Shown piece after piece: positions 41,401 to 49,861 of a stretch of DNA of 64,000 nt (the first letter of the stretch is position 1; each line of letters starts with the position of its first letter). Position numbers and translations under genes: made by a program. The notes under the pieces were generated by a model. That model was not told the origin of the DNA, ran no database searches, and was given only the letters and a program-made list of their open reading frames with translations. The DNA lies in contig LSRX01000754.1 of the NCBI GenBank assembly GCA_001939145.1, forward strand, positions 19,878 through 83,877, read 5' to 3'. The stretch comes from Symbiodinium microadriaticum. Taxonomy: Eukaryota; Sar; Dinophyceae; Suessiales; Symbiodiniaceae.

Positions 41401-42160
41401 GTGGAAGACGTGTGCATCTTGACGCTCGCGCTCGTGTCAAGTCCCATCATCATCGTCATCAACAACATGTTAACGTGTCGTATGGTGGGATGCCACTGCC
41501 GCCGATAATTAGATGTCTGTTCTCGCCTGCACGAGCCAAGGTGTCGGCTGGAAGCATTTCTCCGATCACTGCAAGGTCGCTCATGTCAAAATGATTACCA
41601 GCCTGCTGCACAATGCAGGGCATGTAGAATAGTTTTCACAGGGGACCCAGTATCTGAGCGACGTTCCTTTCAGTCGTGACTGCGTTGAATACGGAAGCTG
41701 CTTCAATGGTGCAAGGAGAAAGGCCAGCGGCTATGCAGCTATCAGGACGCTGCTGTGAAACCACTGCTCCGCTCTTCTTTCACAGATTCGTTTCGAGGAG
41801 ATTTGTCCAGCCGGACGAGGCCGCGAGCCTGTCGGAGGAAGACAGCCTCTCGGCATCTGTCGGCTGCGTGGCCTAGGCCCAGGGTAGTCCCTAGGCCCTA
41901 CGCCTTGCGTGCCGTCTTGCAAGTTGTAGGCACGAACATGAAGCGGGATGGAGGCTTTTGCTGTATGGGAAACCTGGGTGATAGCCTAGGGCCCAGGGCC
42001 GCAGTGCAAATATTGGAACCGAGGGCACAAACGGATGCCTGGTGCCCCATCGTGGACAACAAAGCTGCAAACTACGTTCGGTGTGGGAACGTTGGGACTG
42101 TCTGCCAGAAGCTGACGGAGTTTGGGGCGCTCGCTCGGCAGCCGCTTGTCTGCCGCTGCA
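29394..42160 (+). CDS. Multidomain secreted/surface protein locus B (scattered exons)
   Basis: A second + strand series of exons has extracellular-type domains. It starts with a carbohydrate-binding-like module homologous to the one at 18.4 kb. Then come a discoidin (F5/8 type C) domain split over exons at 30.6, 31.4 and 31.9 kb, a C-type lectin exon at 34.8 kb and a 'CYTASRND...HYYPIRLG' exon. A 'GHGFEFYANS...CWLFSG' exon follows, with unassigned pieces further on. Such lectin/discoidin mosaics act in cell-surface recognition in other organisms; the role here is inference. Whether it is one gene or several cannot be said. Confidence 0.4.
29522..29601 (+). CDS. Carbohydrate-binding-like module 2, second half
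   Basis: After GTGTGCCAG it encodes AMQLDSFDVYHWTGLRCWYR, then VQYDQGG, ending before GTAGCT. Phase 0 continues from the previous exon. It matches the HW + TGLQCQYELQYDSG parts of module 1. Confidence 0.55.
30644..30725 (+). CDS. Exon preceding discoidin domain
   Basis: Between TCTCCCAG and GTAACT it encodes FEGAAREACARTVLDVDESQ, then RSYNSVY. An 'L-D-x-D-x-S-Q-x-S-Y-x-S' start is compatible with the first strand of a discoidin domain, but this is weaker than the two following exons. Confidence 0.4.
31436..31500 (+). CDS. Discoidin (F5/8 type C) domain exon
   Basis: It encodes GVVTRGRANHWQWVTSYVVQ, then YS. 'GV-h-T-x-GR...QWVTSY-x-h-x-YS' is the core signature of discoidin/F5-8 type C domains, which bind carbohydrates or phospholipids on cell surfaces. 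The acceptor is CCGGAAG. The likely donor is AGT|GCCTGT (GC). Confidence 0.75.
31889..31950 (+). CDS. Discoidin domain C-terminal exon
   Basis: After GCAGCGCAG it encodes VMFLRPVSARYIRIVVKSW. 'F-x-P-V-x-ARY-h-R-h-V-V-K-S-W' is the closing strand of the discoidin fold. The end is approximate; the frame reaches a stop soon after. Confidence 0.7.
32620..32690 (+). CDS. Putative exon (FNGNFVYYEGDW)
   Basis: The frame reads WFNGNFVYYEGDWRHLDVNV. It is rich in aromatic residues, as in beta-sandwich surface domains. Splice sites are only suggestive. Confidence 0.3.
33270..33395 (+). CDS. Putative beta-rich exon (VRYRVFIGDGEMVVLDRQS)
   Basis: The frame reads VRYRVFIGDGEMVVLDRQSR, then WRIIRLGCSGDL, and remains open for more than 100 codons. 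Alternating hydrophobic residues suggest beta strands. No family is recognised. Confidence 0.35.
34819..34985 (+). CDS. C-type lectin domain exon
   Basis: After GTTTGAG it encodes CPHGWKQYQRNCYRYMGWSN, then FRGAESRCNVFQAH and ASVSSISED. 'C-P-x-G-W...N-C-Y...W-x-x-A-x-x-x-C' is the N-terminal half of the C-type lectin fold, with its first disulfide Cys and the long-form Cys pair. Exons at 35.19 kb (DEGEW) and 35.43 kb (TDGAEPFHFR) may carry the following strands, but this is uncertain. The exon runs into a GA microsatellite. Confidence 0.65.
35017..35028 (+). other. 12-base match to 3' end of dinoflagellate spliced leader
   Basis: TTTTGGCTCAAG, followed by GT, equals the last 12 bases of the conserved dinoflagellate spliced leader and its donor. 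It lies directly after a (GA)n tract. The upstream part of the leader (CCGTAGCCA) is not present. It could be a relic of a reinserted trans-spliced cDNA, or chance. Confidence 0.3.
35941..36058 (+). CDS. Putative exon (GKAIVADATDREIYFYEVHLLDL)
   Basis: After CGTCCAGTGCAG it encodes GKAIVADATDREIYFYEVHL, then LDLRPESDAEYDWVDANVV, ending near a GTGCGA donor. The composition and length are exon-like. The family is not recognised. Confidence 0.4.
36970..37040 (+). CDS. Putative CCCH-type zinc-finger exon
   Basis: The frame reads RYHWHVQHCHEGSECDFCHV. The 'C-x5-C-x2-C-H' spacing is like the C-x5-C-x2/3-H zinc fingers that are common in dinoflagellate proteins. Only one finger is seen, so the call is tentative. 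Confidence 0.35.
37558..37647 (+). CDS. Exon with CYTASRND...HYYPIRLG motif
   Basis: Between ATGCCAAG and GTAAGT it encodes DLTISGCYTASRNDANCNGQ, then GFHYYPIRL. Donor and acceptor are both good. I recall the 'G-x-H-Y-Y-P-I-R-L' ending from secreted dinoflagellate proteins, but cannot name the domain. Confidence 0.5.
38444..38570 (+). CDS. Exon with GHGFEFYANS...CWLFSG motif
   Basis: The frame reads GVEASDITPGHGFEFYANSK, then HEDSKCWLFSGHKSPGRN. 'G-x-x-F-x-h-Y...C-W-L-F' matches the PAN/apple-like 'C-x-x-F/Y...C-x-L-F' pattern, so it is probably the C-terminal half of such a domain. Confidence 0.45.
40674..40907. repeat. (AGCAAG/AGCAGG)n hexamer repeat
   Basis: About 230 bases of AGCAAGAGC, AGCAGGAGC and GCGGGAGC units, read as Leu/Ala-rich nonsense frames on the complementary strand. 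It separates two G-rich unassigned stretches. Confidence 0.85.
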
Positions 42161-43066
42161 GGTAACGTGCAGAGCAGCTATGAAGTAGTGGGCAGTAGTG
42201 CGTTTCAAGCTCACTTCGCCGGTTGGCCGGAAAGGAGAGACAGATGGCCTTTGGCGGACACGCGGCCTGACTTGAAGGATGCCTTCGCTTGCTGTGACGC
42301 CTAGCGCAAGTTCACCGTCGGCGGCTCCTGCTTCGTTTTTCTGGGAAAGGAAGGCTTCCTGTTGCCATCTAAACGGATGAGGCAACATGCACTTGAAGAT
42401 GAGATGTCGTACCCAGCTGGCAGCAAAACACGGCCCAACACCCCGACCTATGGGTTAGTGTAAGTTAGTGTCTTCTCTGGGTGATTGGAACACGGCAGCA
42501 CTTCTAGCTGTTCCAGGCGGATTGGACAGCGAAAATCCGTCGTGTGCTCTGCAGCCGTTTGGCTTCAAGCACTGGGGCTAGTTGAGATCTGTGCTGGTTC
42601 TGTGCGAACTTGTGCTTTGCATGCTTGCCCTGCCGCAATATGGAGTCTCTGCAGGTGGAGGACGGACGGTTCATGTCTGTGGTTTGTCATCTTGCGAGGA
42701 TTCCGAGCTACCATTGTTTTGACCTCGGGACTAGGTGGAGCCTTCGCCGAATTTGCGTCGTTTCCAGGAACCTCCTAGGCCTTCTCGCCGACGCTCCTGG
42801 CCTCCGGATCCCGGCTCCCGGCGGCGGCACAGCAGCATCCTGGTGAAGGCAAGGAAGGAGAAGACTAACAAAAACACAAGTTGTCCGCTGTAATTTGTCC
42901 TGAGTTCAGGGTCGGAGCAGCTCAGTGGCGCTCCACGATGCGGCTTCGCGTATGTCCACCTGCGTGTATCTACAGACCTCGGGCCTCAGCGTGACGCAGG
43001 TTGCCAAATCGGCCAATAAAGCGCCTTCTTAAGCATAATCTTCCTTCCTGGTTTCGGATCTTTCAG

Positions 43067-43334
43067 GCAACTCTGGGCAGTAGGCAGCACGGTGGCGCTG
43101 GTCGGCTATTATCCCAGCCAAAGTGGATGGCAAGCCTTTGCTGTCATCATGCTGGCAGTGGCCACTACAGCGATGGCCCAGCAAAGTGCACTCATTTCGA
43201 CAAGCTGCCAACTTGGAGCCGGGACCTTCGAAGAGCTGTGCCAGCCGCTTCCCAATTGGTCCAGCAGGGTCACCGTTGCGAGCTTCCTACTCTACTACTG
43301 GGGCTGCTTGGGCTTCTATGCTCAATTCGTCGAG
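43067..43334 (+). CDS. Transporter exon with TM helices 2-3
   Basis: After GATCTTTCAG it encodes QLWAVGSTVALVGYYPSQSG, WQAFAVIMLAVATTAMAQQS and, after GAGTFEELCQPL, VTVASFLLYYWGCLGFYAQF. The donor is GAG|GTGGGA. It covers two hydrophobic helices separated by a short polar loop, the region that follows the first helix in Aa_trans proteins. Confidence 0.75.
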
Positions 43335-46300
43335 GTGGGAGCACAAAGCTGTGATAGCGAAGCACCTCCCTTCCAAAATCGCCTTTGAGAGTCCCGTCTG
43401 CAGGTTTTCCTGGCCGACCAGCTTTGCCCTCTCTTGTGCCAGCGAGGGAGCTCCTGGCTTTGCCAAAGCGAATATCGCCTTGGTCTCCTAGTTTTTCTCG
43501 TCTTTGCTCTTGTGAGTTGGCCGCCGCAGTTGAGTGGGACCGCGGCGGTCTTCATCAACAACATGAACTTCCTTGTCAAGTGGGTCGTGATAGTAACGGC
43601 TGTAGCGAAAGGCGTTTACACAGTCATATCAGTCGATGCCGAGAGAGACTATGTAGCGTGGGCACCCAGTGGTTTTGTGCGGGTCGCGTGCTTGTTAATG
43701 TCTTCCTATGCCAACACCGGCATTATGCCCCAGATTGCTGCAGATGTTGACAAGTCGCAGCAGCAGCGAGCAGCAAAACTTTGCCCAATCATTGCAGTGA
43801 GCCTTCAGCTCCTGGTTTATTTTGCAGTGGCATACAGTGCATACTTCGCCCTGGGCGATGCAGTCACCCCCGGCGTTTTCGCTACGTACAACAAGCTCTA
43901 CCCGGGCTACATGACAACCATTTTGCAGGGTGGGATGGCCCTGTTGACTTTCTTTTCATCCCCGCTGCTCATCATTCCACTGAAAGCTTGGACCTGAGTT
44001 TTGTGCTGCATATGCGCGAGCTTCAGCTTGCGCCGCATGCGCTCTTGCTGCTAGATCTTGGCTCTTGACGGCATTCCCAAGCTTCGTCATGTCAGTGCAA
44101 GCAGCTGTCACAGGTGCTCTTGTTGTTTCTTTATCATGCTTTTCATGTCGTGTGTCGAAGCAGGTTGAGGTTCATGGCCAGGCATGGTCCAAAATCCGGA
44201 GTGGCTGTGACAGCTGGCTGTGGCTCCAACGCAGCACCGACTGCACAGCAGGAAGAAAGTCTTTCATCAGTTTGGCGCGGTACTCGTAGCTGCTTGTTGA
44301 GCAGCGGTTAGCAGCCAAGCCGCAAACTCTAGGACCGATGCAGCGGTCTCTTCTCTGCGAAGCACAACGCACCTGGCGTCTTCCCTCGTGTTCCCTCTGC
44401 GAGCACCAACGGGAGCAGCTGCCCAAGCCAGTTTGTGCACAGACTTTCACAAGGGCGCGAGAATGAACGTGACCGACTGTCCTCGCCGCAAGCGAAAGCC
44501 TTGACCCATGTCCAAAACGGTGCTGGAGCAAGCGAGTACGATTGAGTTACTAGCCATGCCTACATCCGTCAGACAATGCAGGCGCAAGCCTGTTGCTTGC
44601 AACCTTTGCTACTCACGCAGACGCAGAGCAGCACCGACGACGGCAAGCTCTAGGAGGTCTCACTTCGCTGCAACGGAGTGCAATCCTATCGTATGAGCAC
44701 AGCTTGAAGCCTCAAAGGCACTCACTCCGAGACTCAACCGCCTTTCTGGAGACACTGCGAAGGGTCAGAAGTGCACTGGGGAGCGCACGCGGATCAGAGG
44801 TGACAGCAAGTCAAAGGAGACCAAGGCACACCGGACCTGGCAACTCGGGAACGGCCGACACCGGAGGCTAATTTTATCGCTAACGCGACCCTGATCTAAA
44901 CGCCTGGGGCCTCCGGCCTCGGCGGATATAACATAAGATAGAGGATACCACGAAATCTCGAAGCAAGGAGGATCGTGGCAATGGACGGAGAACGTCTAAA
45001 GCAGGATCCAAGGCACGTAGCAGCACGGACCGGCACAGGCAAAGGACAGTGAGAACAGTTTGACCTCGCGTCTTTGCCGTTCTCGATCTCGTGAAAACAT
45101 GATACTCGCGTGGAAATCCGCAGAGCAGGCCGGTGAAAGTGTAAGCTAAAGCAAGTCTTGAAGCATAAGTTTGTGCCCGAGTGGGAAACTTCGCAGCAAA
45201 AGCAGGGTGCACAGGACATGGCACAAGCTTTCTGATGAAAGCAATAGATCCGACAGTCAGTCGACCGCGACAGAATATCTTTTGACAGCGTTGGTCGGCA
45301 GAATGTGCAGCAGCTGAAGTGAAGTCCAGGCCGCCAAAGCCGACATGCAGACAATGTGGGAGCCAAAACTGTCAGACAGTTGTTTCTCTTCTCTGACACC
45401 TATGTTTGCACCGGAGCACTGCTTGTGTGATCCGAGGCCCAGATTTATGGTCTCTTGTCTCCCAGAAGCGATGGCGAAGGGGCAGACCTGTCACAAGCTC
45501 CAAGCAGCCTGCAGGTGCCTCCGCGCTTGGAGTGCAGTTCTGGAGTTGTCGTTGGTAGACCTCGTGTTGCGTTTGCCGTGAGTTGCAGATCGAAATGCAG
45601 AAGTAGGCTTGAACTGTAGAGGTTGTCGAGAAGTTCGCCCGAGTCCAGCTGTCTGACTCCTTTTGAATGGCATAAGCGGCATCAGCCATAAGCATCAATT
45701 TCAATGTCTTTTCATGCCCCAGGGCTAACCTTGAGCCTGGCTTTCACTGGAGCCATAGCTCCTTGCATCGTGGGCCCGGAGGCCAGCTACATTCCTGTTT
45801 AGCCTGGAGCACGCGCTGTGTTAAGTCTGTCTTTAGTGGCGGCGCATGTGTCAACGAATCACTTCGCGAGCCTTGAAATCACTGATGTGTTAGTGACCCC
45901 GTGGTCAGTTGGTGTTGGGAGACTGCAGAGAAGGCCTGCAGGTTGCCTTCAGCACGTCTCCATCGAGTGAGAACCGAGACGATTCACATGGATGGTCGCA
46001 CACGCTCACATCTGCCAACATCCTGCTTGCACACCGCATATCAGAAGGCTTCCCTCACTGGACTTGTAGGGCATCCTTTCAAAACTGGATCCATGCGCGT
46101 TTCGTGCTATGAGCGAGTGTGCGAGTCTGCGCGGAAGCACTGAAAACTGCGCAAGCCTAGCAGGATGCAGGATCCCCGCCGTGGCCACGAGCGGATGGCA
46201 TGCATGGTCGCCATGTTTTGATGTCAAACCTGTAGATCTTACAGTCTTTCGAGATGGCTCACGTTGCCAAGCGCGAAAGCCAAGTGTTGAAGTCCCACAG

Positions 46301-46640
46301 TCCTCATGCCTACGCCATGTCAGGCTTTCACCAACTTCCTTTTCTTTTTGGCCTGCACTTGCGGTAACTGGATGAATTTCGTCTTGCCTGCCATGGTCGT
46401 GCTGTACTGCCAGACCCGGGTTTAGGACCGATTTAAGCACTGGCCCGACGTCACAGCTTGAGTTTATTTCGATACTGTGCCGAAGTCAAAGAAATCCCCT
46501 GGCAGAGGTTTTGTCTCCGAGCTACAAAGGTGGCAAGAGCCTGGCAACATTCCTCTGCTGCTGGCTCTTCTTCCTGGGTGGCCTAGGCATGCAGCGACTT
46601 TTTTTCATCATTCTATTGGCCCCCAAGCCCATTCAAAGTG
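43067..46640 (+). CDS. Amino-acid transporter, AAAP (Aa_trans) family (whole gene, several exons)
   Basis: Exons at 43067-43334, 43404-43993, 45723-45769, 46324-46419 and 46508-46640 join in compatible reading phase and encode at least eight hydrophobic segments. The order of helices, the charged loop (QIAADVDKSQQQRAAK) and the 'YFALGDAV' turn match the Aa_trans/AAAP family of multi-pass amino-acid permeases, which usually have 10-11 helices. An additional exon near 44053-44150 (SFVMSVQAAVTGALVVSL) is possible. The N-terminal exon with the first helix was not identified. The location would be plasma or vacuolar membrane. The substrate cannot be predicted. Confidence 0.75.
43404..43993 (+). 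CDS. Transporter exon with five TM helices
   Basis: This is the longest exon of the window, nearly 200 codons. It encodes LGLLVFLVFALVSWPP, FLVKWVVIVTAVAKGVYTV, VRVACLLMSSYANTGIMPQI, LCPIIAVSLQLLVYFAVAYS and MTTILQGGMALLTFFSSPLL. The 'YANTG-h-h-PQ-h...D' segment corresponds to the conserved 'F-x-G-H-x-h-h-P-x-h' of amino-acid permeases. The acceptor is CGTCTGCAG. In this frame a TGA follows after PLKAWT, so a donor must lie just before, or the chain ends there. Confidence 0.8.
45723..45769 (+). CDS. Transporter short exon (TM helix)
   Basis: A 47-base exon between TTTTCATGCCCCAG and GTGGGC encodes (G)LTLSLAFTGAIAPCI, a late helix of the permease. Phase 0 at its end fits the next exon. Confidence 0.6.
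46324..46419 (+). CDS. Transporter exon (penultimate helix)
   Basis: Exactly 32 codons between CATGTCAG and GTTTAG encode AFTNFLFFLACTCGNWMNFV, then LPAMVVLYCQTR. 'N-F-V-L-P-A-h-h-x-L' is the conserved end of a late Aa_trans helix. Confidence 0.7.
46508..46640 (+). CDS. Transporter last exon (final helix)
   Basis: After GGCAGAG it encodes VLSPSYKGGKSLATFLCCWL, then FFLGGLGMQRLFFIILLA. It is in phase with the previous exon. No clear stop is seen before the frame enters a GGAT microsatellite, so the true end is uncertain. Confidence 0.55.
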
Positions 46641-46684
46641 GGTCTTGGAGAAGGGGTAATGTTGTGATTGCGAGAGTATGCATG

Positions 46685-46728
46685 CATGGTTGGTTGGATG
46701 GATGGATGGACGGACGGATGGATGGATG
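46685..46728. repeat. (GGAT)n microsatellite
   Basis: Tandem TGGATGGA/CGGACGGA units, followed by a run of GGTAGGTCGGCAGG words to about 46800. Confidence 0.9.
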
Positions 46729-46799
46729 TCTGTTTTTCTGCTGTATCTGTGCAGGTAGGTCGGCAGGTCGGTAGCAGGCCGGCAAGCAGGTGGGTAAGT

Positions 46800-49441
46800 G
46801 AGTGGCTGGCACTGGCGCCATCAACTTCGTCTAACCAGTGCTTCATCGAAATGTCATTGGTATATATGACATGACATGACTAAGTTTGGGTAATTCACCT
46901 AGAGAGGTGCTTGGGCAAACAAAGACTCACAGTAGCCCGCTCGTCACGCATATCTGCATTCGCTAAGTCCTCAGCCGTGTCAATCCTCGGGTTCAGGAGG
47001 CAGTCGCTTCTTACCTCACGGAACTTACAGTTTCTGAGATAATTTTTCGGAAACAGGCGATGGAGCGGTTTCCATTCATCGGTCAAGGCTTGTACACAGC
47101 GTGCACTGTTCACAGACATGGTACCTTGCTGTTGGACAGGGTGGCCCCTCTGTGGGAGGTAGTGCTGAAGGTGGGGGCGATGGGGCCATGCTAGGCCCAC
47201 TGGGGCCGCCACTTCCAAACTCTTTGGGCTGGACCTCACTTCTGATCGCACTCTGTTTGAAGCCGTGATTGAAAAGTCACAGACCAGTGACAAAAAATAT
47301 TTGAAGACATCAGAGCCACATCGCTCGACCTGAGACGAATCAGCAGACCGTTGAAGCCTGCCACATGTCCGGAGACCTTTCAACCCAAGCTCCCACACTG
47401 CAACAGTCATGGCATGTGGCAGACACAGAATCAGGCAAAGTCAGTCAATCACATCATTGGAGAAGTCGACTCGACAGGGCAGTGCCTACGAGGGAAAACC
47501 CCCGTGATCACACGTGACACATCTTGGTGTCGCCGGCCACTCGTGGGCCCCAGGATTCCTCGACATAGCATCACCCAACTCCACATGCCAGGTTTGTTGC
47601 GTGGCCTGCATGCCATGGCCTTTTTTGTTAGTACACAGGGAAGCGTTTCTGATTGCATCAGCATATACAATGGCCTTTCTCGTTGGGCTCGCGACCAATG
47701 CACATGCACATGTCGAGCTCCAACACCTGTGTACTCATGAATCATTACACTGTTTGGTTTTGGAACAGAGCGGGACACACACACACACACACGCAGACAC
47801 AGACGCACTGATGGATTTCGGCAAGGGAAGAGCAAAGTAGGGTGGGGCAGGGTGTTGCAAACCGTCATGCAAAAACAATGGTTGCTCTAATCTTGCCAGC
47901 TCAGGGGCCTGGCTTGTTCAAATCTCGCTGGCTCAGGGGACCCAGCTTCTTTTTTGTAGGCACGTTTTTACCTTCCTGGCCCCCTGCTGTGTATATCAGT
48001 TGATTTGAAACTACAAAAGTCGAATTGCTGGCACAGCATGTTAGCAAGAGCTTCGTTGGAAGAGGCCGCGAGATGAGATGAGACCCTCTGCCCCCCTGCT
48101 TTTGCTAGCGCACAATTCGAACCCTTTGGAAGAGGGGTGGACACACAGACCCACACACACACACACACACACATCTCTTGTCTTCTCGTCTGGACGGGGT
48201 TCAGGGTTCGGACATGGCATTCGGCATTCGACTGATTATGCCATGTGACCTTGCGGGGAGGTGGGGGTTCTTCGGCTTCCTTCCGCTCCCCTCCTAGCCC
48301 AACGGCTCACGCGTGCCGTCGTTGTATAGATGATGTTGCTCGAACCTCTGTTTCTTTGAATCCAAGTATAACTTTGATCCCACCCAGGACTGAATTTCAA
48401 TATGCCGGAATGAGCTTGGATTGAATATTCAAGGTACTTGTACCACAATGGCCTCTTGAATCTTGAAAGTGGGGCGTTGCATTCTGGGCTGGTAGCAGGT
48501 TTACGGTTCAAGGCTTTACGAATGTAATTCATGATTTCAGGATTGCCGGCATTAGGGTTTAAGGGTGACAGGGTTTTGAGGTCCAATGGGTTTCGGGATG
48601 TGGGGTTGTAGGGGCTACACATCTTTCAAGTTTGTGGACAGGATCTGCAGTGCTGCAGGTTCAAGTCATGTGGGTAATTCTTTGTTCCCTGTTTCTATGT
48701 CTCTGATGTGCTCAATGTCAGTAAAGTCCGGGGGGTTGACAGTGTCTGAGGCTAGATTCGTGAAGTGTGGACTTTGCGGGGTCAGAGCATCGAGTCTTGC
48801 AAGTCTATCACACATAGGCTATTAATGCCCACATCATTTATCCATGGTTCTGAAGTTGGCAACAGGTGGGAGTAGTAAGCTTCTGGGATTTTGTGGTTTG
48901 AGCAGTTGGGATCTCATACCCGTTTGCGCTTCAAATCCGATGCTTGTTTCGAAACGAAAACTTGTCTCATGCTGGCGTAGTCATCCGCTTCAACACACCT
49001 TCTCTGAGATTGCGTGTATGTCATCTGCTTCAGCATGCCAGTCGACTCTAAGATCCGCGCAACGTCTGTGGCTAAGTTCTGTCTCTATACGAGCGCTTGC
49101 TGGGCTTGCTGGTTCTGCAGTCTCAAGATCGCTGTCTCAAAACAAGAGAAGCCTGGGCGCTTAAGGGTTTGGCATAGCATATCTATATATATCTAAATCA
49201 CAAAAACGTGTTCTGTCTGTTTATGTTTATGCATTCTTCGACATACATCCACACATGTAGATATGTGTGCAGGTGTAAGGCCATGAGATAAGTACTAGTT
49301 ACTAGTATATTAGTCCATGTAGATGAAGGCCAACATGTGCATGCAACACCAACAACAAATGACAGGCCGACTTGAATGACTGGCTGATTATCGTGCCAAG
49401 TAAATTCTTGAAAATACAAAGACACATGCACACGCATAGAC
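46800..49441. other. Stretch without firm gene
   Basis: No exon is confidently recognised. A hydrophobic open frame after CCACATGCCAG at 47589 (FLIASAYTMAFLVGLATNAH) could be a membrane exon. (CA)n tracts lie at about 47777-47794 and 48140-48171. Confidence 0.3.
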
Positions 49442-49861
49442 ATGTCCATGAGCAGTCCGTTCGTGTTTTGCTTTCGAGGAAAAGCTTCCGGAATCCATGC
49501 AGGCCTTATCGATGCCGGGTTCCAGATTTTGGAGTCGCTGGCAAAGGTGGATTTCCAGCATGAGCTTGTCATGCTTGTCGTTCTTGCTAGCAGGTTTTGG
49601 CTGCTTCAGGACTCTGGCGTCGCCCGCGTTCCCCTTGCGACCAATTGCGCAGAATGGGGGCGTCTTGATTTTGAACACGGGGAGCGAGGAATGTGGGAAT
49701 TTTCGGGCTTCGGCTTCTACAATAGCTGGGGCGCAATCTCAAATGTTTGTCTATCGGAGGAATGCCAGCGTTGTGATGGTCAACTGATCGCAATCTGCGA
49801 CCTTTCTGGGCTACTTATTCATTTAGAACAAAAAGTCTCAATTCATGACAAGAAGATCTGA
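49442..49861 (+). CDS. Unassigned open frame abutting the AT-rich island
   Basis: One of the longest non-repeat open frames in the window (139 codons) starts at ATG and stops one base before the (TA)n tract that begins the island. It contains a hydrophobic piece (ELVMLVVLASRFWLLQ) and four Cys near the end (CLSEECQRC...C). No family is recognised, and splice sites were not identified. It may be a terminal exon or a chance frame. Confidence 0.3.
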   Translation: MSMSSPFVFCFRGKASGIHAGLIDAGFQILESLAKVDFQHELVMLVVLASRFWLLQDSGVARVPLATNCAEWGRLDFEHGERGMWEFSGFGFYNSWGAISNVCLSEECQRCDGQLIAICDLSGLLIHLEQKVSIHDKKI

